A DNA stretch of 35,987 bases from Clostridiales bacterium (GTDB lineage Bacteria > Bacillota > Clostridia > Lachnospirales > Lachnospiraceae), in contig JAAYPX010000007.1 in NCBI GenBank assembly GCA_012519565.1, positions 1-35,987 on the forward strand, in the 5' to 3' direction. The stretch's first letter is position 1. Every line of letters begins with the position of its first letter. Positions 28,404 through 35,987 of the stretch are shown one piece after another. The notes under the pieces were generated by a model. It searched no databases and was not told the origin of the DNA. It worked only from the letters and a program-made list of their open reading frames with translations. Both the position numbers and the translations under genes were made by a program.

Positions 28404-29093
28404 CTAATAACAATTGGGTGGAGTTGCTCCCCTTGATGAGTAGGGTATGGTAAACTCCACTATACCACTAGAATAGGGAGCAATATCATACTGCTGATAA
28501 TAAATTACAAGACCGTCATTAGTTAAATAAAAGCTATTTTCCTTAAAGTTCTCCTGTACCAATTGCTTATAATTCTCAAAGTATATATTATTTCCCTCAG
28601 CAATCTGCCCTTCAATCTCTTTAATAATATGATCGATTATATAGCTTCTATAGTCTTGTTGATAGGGGAAGAACTCCTGTAACTCAAGCTTCTTACTTTT
28701 AATTAGATGCCAGGTATCGGAAGAGCGAACAGTAATCCCATGGGCGCCTCCGGTATACTCGTATTGATCAAAATATAGACTTATAGCACAATTTCGATTA
28801 TAGGTAGTCTTATAAGCGGTGAAGGCTTCAAAAGCCCGGATAGGATAATTATGGGCTACTGAATATTCATATTCTACCATTGCCATCTGAAATAGATTAG
28901 AAATGTTAGATTTTTCATACATTAAGGCCTTGGTCCTGTAAAATATATTTAATTTATTAAGTATAAGATGAAATCTATCAGATATAAATTGTGGATATTT
29001 AATAGTATAACTTAGTATTACATGCCCTTTATAGGTTTTATCAGCTTGTAGCATCTTCTCTTTAACAACAACTATATACGGCCTCATCTCCAT
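28404..29093 (-). CDS. DUF3298/DUF4163 (RsiV-like) domain protein
   Basis: SLYFDQYEYTGGAHGITVRSSDTWHLIKSKKLELQEFFPYQQDYRSYI...FYLTNDGLVIYYQQYDIAPYSSGIVEFTIPYS is typical of the family. Confidence 0.85.
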   Translation of the reverse strand: MEMRPYIVVVKEKMLQADKTYKGHVILSYTIKYPQFISDRFHLILNKLNIFYRTKALMYEKSNISNLFQMAMVEYEYSVAHNYPIRAFEAFTAYKTTYNRNCAISLYFDQYEYTGGAHGITVRSSDTWHLIKSKKLELQEFFPYQQDYRSYIIDHIIKEIEGQIAEGNNIYFENYKQLVQENFKENSFYLTNDGLVIYYQQYDIAPYSSGIVEFTIPYSSRGATPPNCY

Positions 29094-29231
29094 ACCCTCC
29101 CAGCGGAAATAGCTTATAAGAAAACATATGCCAAGTTAACTATATATATTCAAAAAAAGTGGCTATTCCAATACGTATATGGAGGGTATACGGGTATGGT
29201 CATAAGATACGGTTAAAAGAAGGCTCATATA

Positions 29232-29280
29232 ATTTGGGTGCCACAAAGGGACTTTTATGTCCCATATATGGCACCCAAAT
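29232..29280. repeat. Nested inverted repeat (long hairpin) downstream of nrdJ
   Basis: Outer perfect 12-bp stem atttgggtgcca / tggcacccaaat (29232-29243, 29269-29280) enclosing an inner gggac / gtccc stem (29248-29252, 29259-29263). No clear T-run on either strand. Confidence 0.75.
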
Positions 29281-29296
29281 CATGTGGATGAACTTA

Positions 29297-31387
29297 TTAT
29301 CTAATAGGGCAAACACCACTGGCACATTCTTTATCTATGATTTCATGCTCCTGATCATCGTCTAATCTAGCCAGCAATTCATAATCAAGAGGTTTTATAT
29401 TCTTAACCCTTTGCTCATAATCCTCCTTAGTAGTCTTTTCAAATGGTAATAGAGGATAGGTTTCTTCCATTAAAGGTAGGAAGGTAATACCAACTACATA
29501 ATCAAAATTATCGTATAGCCATCTGGATACATCATCCCATTCCTCTTCACGGACATGAACAGTGATAGAAGTATTATGATCGGTCCAGTTAACCATTGAA
29601 AGTTTATAAAGTTCCAATTGCTCAATTGCCCCTACATCATATTTGGTTTTACCTTCTGGGGCTTTTACTGGGAATTCTATAACTTTAACAGTAGCATTTT
29701 CATCTGTCTGACCATTTTCATTGTAAATTGGATAACTACCTTGGGCTTCTATTAATTTATAAAGAGGGTCTGTTGTTGAGATTCTTATTCTTCTAATATA
29801 ATAATTGGCATGGGCATAATGTATACCAGGGCTTACGCTAGGTAAATTGGATAAACTTCCTTCTGGCTTAATTGTTGTCATTAATTGAGGCGGCTCTATG
29901 CCCAGTTGCTTACAATATCTTTCCCCTTCTTGATGAACAGTATCTTTTAATCTCTTAAGGAGTTTTCCTAGATCTTCATAACTCATTCCTGTTTTATTAA
30001 CCATATCCATCATACCAGTCAGGGATATGCCAACAATTCTGTCCTCATGCATAACCTTATTCCACTCAGGCAATTCCACATCTACTAAAGTCATACGGAT
30101 AGCAACCCTAGCAGAAAGTCTTAGAATCTCTTCCAAACTTTCAACATCTAAGACTCCCTTATCATCTACAAAGGCGACCAGATTGTTGGTTGTAAGATTA
30201 CAACATTGTTTAGATTGTAATAATATCTCCCCACAAGGATTACATCCTTCAAAACTATTCTTTCTTCGGGCAGCTTCTGTAGCATTGATAAAACCTGGTT
30301 CCCCATTAATTTTAATGGAATTAACTATTTCTCTAATTCTCTCTAGAGAGGGTTTCTCAGTATAGAGCACTGAATTATTACTCATCATTCTGTGGGATAT
30401 CTTGGTGTCTTCTATCCAGTTGCCATCCACTACTTTAAATATTTCTCTCTTGGCATTGATTATATCATGGTCATCTTCATCACATATAACCATCATAGCA
30501 CTTCGTCTCACGCCACCAGATACAACATTTTCACTGATAATAGTAGCCACATCAAGAATATCAATGGATTTTAGTAGACCATCTTTGCGGTTCTTGAATA
30601 CATCATTAATTTTATTAAACATTCTTTTAATAGAATTATGACCAGATGCTCTACCTCCAAAGCGTTTAAGCCTCTCTCCTTCAGGTCTTACGAAACTATA
30701 ATCAATAATAATCTTCTTTATATCTTGATATTCTTCTAAAGTTACGATTTTAAAATATTCCTCTAAGGCCTTACACCATCCTTCCTTACTATCTCCGACT
30801 TTAATAGTAATTACAGATGGCTCCTCAGGATTTCTATTACATATGGTATGCTCCATAGCTTCCTTGGGAGTTACAGCCCTAATATATTCATCATAGATAC
30901 TGTCTAGTTGAACATGTCTTACAGCAGGAAGTTTACCTACCCCTTCTTTACTAATTCTTATACCAACTCCACTGCCGACCATAAGTAGGTAGAATACATC
31001 CACCAGATCCTGCATCTTATCTATATTGGTAAAGGCACAATTATAATTGGAAAGAGGATATTCCTCAACAATCTCTGTGCCACCCATGTATAAGGTTCTT
31101 CCAGAAGTGAATGTTCTTAGGTTAAATAGATTATCAAATAAAAATTCTGCCTCCCTTTTCTCCTCTTCCATATCTACATCCAATCCATTGTTAAGCTTAT
31201 ACTTAATACCTAAACCTATATTATACTTGGTTGTTCGAAGCACAGTTTCAAACCAGTTCTCCCTTCTTTTCTTATCCTCCAGATAACGGGAATATGTTCT
31301 TAGGTATACGAACTCTCCAATAGGTGTTAAGGGACTTTTTTTATTTTTATATTTATTTAAAAACTCCTCTGACAATATATGTACCAT
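29297..31387 (-). CDS. nrdJ: Adenosylcobalamin-dependent (class II) ribonucleoside-triphosphate reductase
   Basis: FVYLRTYSRYLEDKKRRENWFETVLRT, NYNCAFTNIDKMQDLVDVFYLLMVGSGVGIRI, NPCGEILLQSKQCCNLTTNNL, PEGSLSNLPSVSPGIHYAHANYYIRRIRIS: monomeric RTPR type. Confidence 0.92.
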   Translation of the reverse strand: MVHILSEEFLNKYKNKKSPLTPIGEFVYLRTYSRYLEDKKRRENWFETVLRTTKYNIGLGIKYKLNNGLDVDMEEEKREAEFLFDNLFNLRTFTSGRTLYMGGTEIVEEYPLSNYNCAFTNIDKMQDLVDVFYLLMVGSGVGIRISKEGVGKLPAVRHVQLDSIYDEYIRAVTPKEAMEHTICNRNPEEPSVITIKVGDSKEGWCKALEEYFKIVTLEEYQDIKKIIIDYSFVRPEGERLKRFGGRASGHNSIKRMFNKINDVFKNRKDGLLKSIDILDVATIISENVVSGGVRRSAMMVICDEDDHDIINAKREIFKVVDGNWIEDTKISHRMMSNNSVLYTEKPSLERIREIVNSIKINGEPGFINATEAARRKNSFEGCNPCGEILLQSKQCCNLTTNNLVAFVDDKGVLDVESLEEILRLSARVAIRMTLVDVELPEWNKVMHEDRIVGISLTGMMDMVNKTGMSYEDLGKLLKRLKDTVHQEGERYCKQLGIEPPQLMTTIKPEGSLSNLPSVSPGIHYAHANYYIRRIRISTTDPLYKLIEAQGSYPIYNENGQTDENATVKVIEFPVKAPEGKTKYDVGAIEQLELYKLSMVNWTDHNTSITVHVREEEWDDVSRWLYDNFDYVVGITFLPLMEETYPLLPFEKTTKEDYEQRVKNIKPLDYELLARLDDDQEHEIIDKECASGVCPIR

Positions 31388-31514
31388 TTTTTCTTCCTCC
31401 TTGTTTGTCGAATTATCATTCTTTATTTACTATCAAAAAGAAATATCTATGATAAAAGAAAATGCTATCTTTATATTCTCCTTTTATTGCAAAAATAAAC
31501 ACGCCTTTGGCGAG

Positions 31515-31562
31515 GCACAACATATAGTGTTTTATATTATATATAAATACTATATATATGTC
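31515..31562. promoter_or_regulatory. Tandem NrdR-box candidates upstream of nrdJ
   Basis: gcacaacatatagtgt (31515-31530) matches 14 of 16 positions of the recalled NrdR box acaCwAtATaTwGtgt. A second partial match atactatatatatgtc (31547-31562) starts 32 bp further on. Confidence 0.6.
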
Positions 31563-31670
31563 AAATACATTTTATCGGGAAAGCTAAAATGATACAAATT
31601 ACTTAAATGAACTATCAGGGAGTTTACTGCATATATTAATAGTGAATATTATGTAAAGGAGTGTCATATT

Positions 31671-32249
31671 TTGAAGAAAATATTCACTATAATAGCAAGT
31701 ATCGTATTGTTGGTTGCTTTGATTGTCCTTGTGATAATCACACCATTCACCAACTTATTTATAAAAATCGCTATGATAATTTTAGCCTTTATACTTGGAT
31801 TTATATGGGGAAGATTCACAAAGGTGTGTTGGCCTTATGTACCAATACCTGATAAACCCAATCCTCCACCCCGTCCTCCCCATCCACAGGAACCACCTGT
31901 TAGACCTCCTGTGATAGGACCTTGCCCAGAACCTCCTAATAATAAGCCACCAGAGATGGGACACTGTCCTAAACCACCTAGTAATAGGCCTCCAGAGATG
32001 GGACACTGTCCTAAACCACCTAGTAATAGACCTCCAGGAACAGGACATTGCCCTGGAAGCTCTACTAATAGGCCAGGAACTTTTCCTGGTGCCAAACCAC
32101 CAGTAATGGGTCCTTGCCCTAAACCTACTAATAATAACCCTCCAGTGAAAAACTCCCATGCAGACCCAGCAGGTAACATGCCTCCAGTGAAGTCATCTTA
32201 TACAGAACCCTCTGGGCAAAGAAAAAATCCCTATTATCGGGAACCATAA
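31671..32249 (+). CDS. Two-TM protein with Cys/Pro-rich repeat tail
   Basis: TTG start after aaaggag. N-terminal hydrophobic segments, then (PPEMGHCPKPPSNR)n-like repeats and a Pro/Asn-rich tail. Confidence 0.75.
   Translation: MKKIFTIIASIVLLVALIVLVIITPFTNLFIKIAMIILAFILGFIWGRFTKVCWPYVPIPDKPNPPPRPPHPQEPPVRPPVIGPCPEPPNNKPPEMGHCPKPPSNRPPEMGHCPKPPSNRPPGTGHCPGSSTNRPGTFPGAKPPVMGPCPKPTNNNPPVKNSHADPAGNMPPVKSSYTEPSGQRKNPYYREP
31908..32115 (+). repeat. Approx. 42-bp in-frame tandem repeats encoding GHCPKPPSNRPPEM-type units
   Basis: ccagagatgggacactgtcctaaaccacctagtaatagrcct occurs twice almost identically, with diverged copies on either side. Confidence 0.8.
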
Positions 32250-32344
32250 CTAAAAAGATAAATTAACTCTTAGTATACGGCTATAATAAATAGTGCTTAT
32301 ATCTTCCCTACTTTTGATTAACTTTATATAAGTTACAATAAAAT

Positions 32345-32384
32345 ACACACTCTTCCTGTACACCTTTTACAAGGGAGAGTGTGT
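32345..32384. terminator. Bidirectional terminator between convergent genes
   Basis: acacactct / agagtgtgt inverted repeat with flanking A/T runs, between convergent genes at 32249 and 32391. Confidence 0.7.
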
Positions 32385-32390
32385 TTTATA

Positions 32391-33410
32391 TTATCTGTTC
32401 ATTTCACTTTGTGCTTCTGAACTTTGATGGGAACGTATAATTCCTTCAATCTCTTTAAGATTGGTTGTAGTAACATCACCGGGAATTGTGTTCTTAATAG
32501 CAGCCATGGCATTGCCATACTCTAAGGCCTTCTGCAAATCATTATATTTCAGTAAACCAAATAATACACCTGATACATAAGCATCACCGCTTCCTATACG
32601 ATCCACCACCTCAATATTTTCATAGGTTGCCTCTCGGTAGAAACGATCTTCATCTTTGCTATAAATTGTGGATGTAAAGTTATGGCGAGTTGGACTAACC
32701 ACTTTACGCTCTGTAGTAGCAATAATAGATATACCATAATCCTGGCAATAGCTCTTCATTATATCTTCCAATTCCCCTGTTTTCCTAAACATTCTACGGG
32801 ATGTTTCCTCTGACACAAATAAAATATCTAACATAGGTAAAATCTGCTCTATAGTTTCTCTTGCCTCATCTTCACTCCATAGATTGGCACGATAATTAAT
32901 ATCAAAGGACAAGAGGGCACCAGCTTTCTTAAAACGCTTCATCATCTCAATAGCAGTATCACGAACATTACTAGATAAAGCTAGGGTTATACCACTGGTG
33001 TGAAATAATCTGGCACTATTGTAGGCCTCTTGTGGTATTTCATCAATATTAATGTAGTTAATAGCTGTCCCCCTACGATCATAGACAACACTAGGTTTAC
33101 GGGGGCTGGCAGCACTTTCATAATAGTATATCCCTAATCTGGAATTCTTATCTTTATCATAAATAATATAATCATCAGAGACCCCTCTGGCTCGGACTTC
33201 ATTAACAATAAATTGTGTAATATCATGCTCAGGGATACGGGTAATTAAAGCAGTACTTAGTCCTAAATTCGATATTCCTGCCACAACGTTAAATTCAGAA
33301 CCCCCAGCTTGTTTTTCAAAGGTTTCACTACTGCTTAATCTAAGCTTTCCCGGAGGAGATAAACGAAGCATCATTTCACCTAAACTAACTGCATCATAAA
33401 TTTTACTCAT
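32391..33410 (-). CDS. kdgK: PfkB-family sugar kinase, 2-keto-3-deoxygluconate kinase-like
   Basis: VSLGEMMLRLSPPG, AGGSEFNVVAGISNLG, ALLSFDINYRANLW, DRIGSGDAYVSGVLFG. ATG at 33410 with aaaggt upstream is likelier than 33443. Confidence 0.8.
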   Translation of the reverse strand: MSKIYDAVSLGEMMLRLSPPGKLRLSSSETFEKQAGGSEFNVVAGISNLGLSTALITRIPEHDITQFIVNEVRARGVSDDYIIYDKDKNSRLGIYYYESAASPRKPSVVYDRRGTAINYINIDEIPQEAYNSARLFHTSGITLALSSNVRDTAIEMMKRFKKAGALLSFDINYRANLWSEDEARETIEQILPMLDILFVSEETSRRMFRKTGELEDIMKSYCQDYGISIIATTERKVVSPTRHNFTSTIYSKDEDRFYREATYENIEVVDRIGSGDAYVSGVLFGLLKYNDLQKALEYGNAMAAIKNTIPGDVTTTNLKEIEGIIRSHQSSEAQSEMNR

Positions 33411-33549
33411 ATTATCACTATACCTTTCGTTAAATATTCGCATAAAATATATAATCCCATGGTCACATATTATGCCATTGACTTATTCTTAATATAAACC
33501 ACTATATCTATAAATACTATTCAATAATATTAGGGTATCCCTCTTAATC

Positions 33550-34398
33550 TTACATAAAAAGTAATAGGCTTACAGCCATTACTATCATACCAGCCACAAG
33601 ACCATAGATGGAAAGGTGGTGCTCCCCGTATTCCCTAGCTGATGGTAGAAGTTCATCTAGGGATATATATACCATAATACCAGAAACCATTCCAAATACT
33701 ATGCCCATAAGGACATCATTGAGAAAGGGTTTAAGAATTAAGTAACCTATAATTGCTCCAACAGGTTCTGATAAACCAGAAAGAAAAGAATATTTAAATG
33801 CTTTCTTCTTACTTCCTGTAGCAAAATATATTGGAACCGAAACAGCAATACCTTCAGGAATATTATGAAGGGCTATAGCTATTGCAATTGGTATAGCAAT
33901 TGAAGGTTCCTGCAATGCTGCAATAAATGTTGCTATCCCCTCTGGAAAGTTGTGGATACCTATAGCTAAAGCAGTAAATAGGCCCATCCTCATCAGTTGA
34001 TTATTTTTCTTAGCCTCCTCATGTTTGAGTTTAATATCTAGATGATGGCTATCAGATATATCAGTAACATTCATTTCCTCAATAGAATGCATCTCATGGG
34101 GATTCTCTTCACTGGGTATCAATTTGTCGATCAAAGCAATAAAAAACATGCCGCCAAAGAAAGATATCACAGTTATCCATGAACCAGCTTTTTCACCTAA
34201 TTCTAAGACCAGGGAATCTTTAGCTTTAAAGAATATTTCAATCATTGAAATATATATCATTACCCCTGCAGAAAACCCAAGACTTATGGATAAAAACTTA
34301 GTATTGCTTTTCTTGGTAAAGAAAGCCAACAAGCTTCCTATACCTGTACTAAGACCTGCAAATAAGGTAAGCAAGAAAGCAAATAACAGGTTTTCCAT
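33550..34398 (-). CDS. zupT: ZIP family metal (zinc) transporter
   Basis: LGFSAGVMIYISMIEI, ALAIGIHNFPEGIATF, AIALHNIPEGIAVSVPIY, GLSEPVGAIIGY motifs typical of ZupT. Confidence 0.9.
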   Translation of the reverse strand: MENLLFAFLLTLFAGLSTGIGSLLAFFTKKSNTKFLSISLGFSAGVMIYISMIEIFFKAKDSLVLELGEKAGSWITVISFFGGMFFIALIDKLIPSEENPHEMHSIEEMNVTDISDSHHLDIKLKHEEAKKNNQLMRMGLFTALAIGIHNFPEGIATFIAALQEPSIAIPIAIAIALHNIPEGIAVSVPIYFATGSKKKAFKYSFLSGLSEPVGAIIGYLILKPFLNDVLMGIVFGMVSGIMVYISLDELLPSAREYGEHHLSIYGLVAGMIVMAVSLLLFM

Positions 34399-34565
34399 AC
34401 TCTACTCCTCCTATATTTATATTATCAAACATTATTAAATAATAAAATCCTTAAAATTCTATGTTAATAATATTATAACACAAAATTATTCTGTCACAAG
34501 CAGTAAGATAGTGTTTAATTAAATTATAATATTTGCAAATTAAGTTTAATAATGACAAAAATAGT

Positions 34566-34593
34566 TTGCAACTTAAGCGGTCTATAGTATAAT
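34566..34593 (+). promoter_or_regulatory. Sigma-A-type promoter candidate for the ABC exporter gene
   Basis: TTGCAA (34566-34571), 16-bp spacer, TATAAT (34588-34593). Confidence 0.55.
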
Positions 34594-34647
34594 ATTGCCA
34601 ATGGGGTTTATGTAACAAAAGAAAATATAAGGAAAGGTAATCTTATT

Positions 34648-35987
34648 ATGGAAAGTAAGCTATTAAAGTCAGGAAAAAAGTATTATCTTTGGGATTTTAT
34701 ATCTATATCTTTCAAAGTCAGTCCTATGGCTATCTCTGTAAAATTTATTAATCTAATTATTACCTCTTTGATTCCATCAATTCAAGTACTTGTAACGGCC
34801 AGTTTTATCGATAGGGCCCTGGCGATTTTTAATGGTACAGCCGCAAAAAGCAGTATTTTTTCACCCTTAGCATGGATGATGCTGATTACTATTTATCAAT
34901 ATCTAAATTGGTGGCTCTTAAGCTTTGTAGATATAAAACTAAGTATGAAGCTGACAGAGACTTATCGAGCTGAGATGGTTGAAAAACGGGCTAGACTGGA
35001 ATATCGACATATCGAAGATAATGACACCTGGGATCTGATTAAAAGAACCTGTGGCAATCCCGTTGATAAAGTTAATCAAGGTATTAGCAACATATTAAAT
35101 ATCTTAAATATTATTATTCGAGTCTTTTCCATTCTAACTATCTTAGTTGCTCAAGTATGGTGGGCAGCAATAGTAATTGTGTTAATATCTGTACCGCTTT
35201 TTATGCTTGCCATCAAGGGTGGTAAAGCTACATATCAGGCCAACAAAGAAGCGGAAAAACACAGCCGCCGTGCTGGCTATTTACATAATGTACTATCCAG
35301 TAGGGATAACGTTGAGGAAAGAGCACTATTTGGATATACAGATGACTTAAATAAGAAATGGCATGGTAGATATGAGGAGGCTCGCTTGATTAATCATAAA
35401 GCTCAATTAAAACATTATGCTAGAACTAAAGGCTCTAGTTTGATTACCATGGTCATCTCTATCTTTATTATAGCCATGCTTTTAATACCCTTATCCAGCG
35501 GAACAATTACTATAGGTATGTTTATGGGATTAGTTACTGCTACCCTTAACCTTGTACAGATGATGTCATGGCAATTGTCATGGACCACTAGCCAGTTAGC
35601 TAATAATCAAGAATATTTGAAAGATCTAACTGCATTTATGGCCCTATCAGAACAGGAAGGAGCTTTAGACCTTCCTGAGAAGGAAGATAAGGTTAGTTTT
35701 AACAATATCGAATTTATCAATGTCTCCTTTAAATATCCAGGCACTGACCGATATATCCTAAGAAACTTTAATCTTAAGCTAAGGAGAAATCTACACTATG
35801 CTTTTGTAGGTATTAACGGCGCTGGAAAAACTACCATAACCAAGCTTTTAACTGGTATGTAGGGTTGCCATCGCCCGGGGCTTCTATAGAAATCATAATC
35901 TCATTATCCTAGATGAGCCAACTGCAGCTATAGATCCCTTTGAGGAAAGCAAGCTCTATAATAAATTCGCTGAAATATCCAAGGATA
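34648..35987 (+). pseudogene. ABC exporter (TMD-NBD) with internal frameshifting deletion in the nucleotide-binding domain; runs off the window
   Basis: Frame 1 reaches Walker A (FVGINGAGKTTITKLLTGM) and stops at TAG 35860-35862. From 35861 another frame encodes RVAIARGFYRNHNLIILDEPTAAIDPFEESKLYNKFAEISKD. The Q-loop and LSGGQ part are missing. Confidence 0.85.

Noticed and set aside
29159-29365. Plus-strand 68-aa ORF
   Set aside because: Spans the nested hairpin and runs antisense into the nrdJ 3' end.
31401-31592. Plus-strand 63-aa ORF MFVELSFFIYYQKE...
   Set aside because: Lies over the nrdJ promoter and NrdR boxes; AT-rich, no convincing RBS or family.
31388-31660. Possible cobalamin riboswitch upstream of nrdJ
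   Set aside because: No recognisable B12-box-like sequence; only AT-rich DNA with NrdR-box candidates.
31908-32115. Possible CRISPR-like array
   Set aside because: The repeats are contiguous, in frame and coding, with no unique spacers and no cas genes.
31782-32179. Minus-strand Trp/Arg- and Gly-rich repeat ORFs (125 and 114 aa)
   Set aside because: Antisense of the Pro-rich repeat gene; the plus frame has an RBS, TM segments and a regular repeat.

Overview
The window looks like a chromosomal segment of an anaerobic, spore-forming, low-GC Firmicute (probably Lachnospiraceae-like; the taxonomy is inference). It is densely coded, and most genes are on the minus strand. No tRNA, rRNA, CRISPR array or transposase was recognised. 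Main contents, left to right: a 5'-truncated SH3b/SleB-type cell-wall hydrolase with an 18-bp repeat; a PPi-type phosphofructokinase; a three-gene ABC uptake operon behind a T-box whose specifier codon reads TGG (Trp), so a trpXYZ-like system; cotJABC; a diacylglycerol-kinase family gene and a VanZ gene; an XPD/DinG-type helicase with an N-terminal RecB/Cas4-like nuclease domain; a UvrD-like helicase; gltX; a MacB-like ABC system with a large CARDB/NEW3-type exported protein and a 73-aa membrane protein; a MoxR/DUF58/transglutaminase cluster; a foldase-like membrane protein; an unlisted 51-aa gene with a sigma-E-like promoter; a DUF3298-type gene; nrdJ with tandem NrdR-box candidates; a Cys/Pro-rich repeat membrane protein; a kdgK-like kinase; a ZIP transporter; and an ABC exporter gene with an internal frameshifting deletion. 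The best second-look items are the 16790-26735 envelope supercluster, the Trp T-box, the small sigma-E-like gene, the NrdR boxes, the nuclease-helicase fusion, the Cys/Pro repeat protein and the ABC exporter deletion. I found nothing that proves a wholly new system. The closest candidate is the four-gene ABC/NEW3/small-TM/FtsX module.
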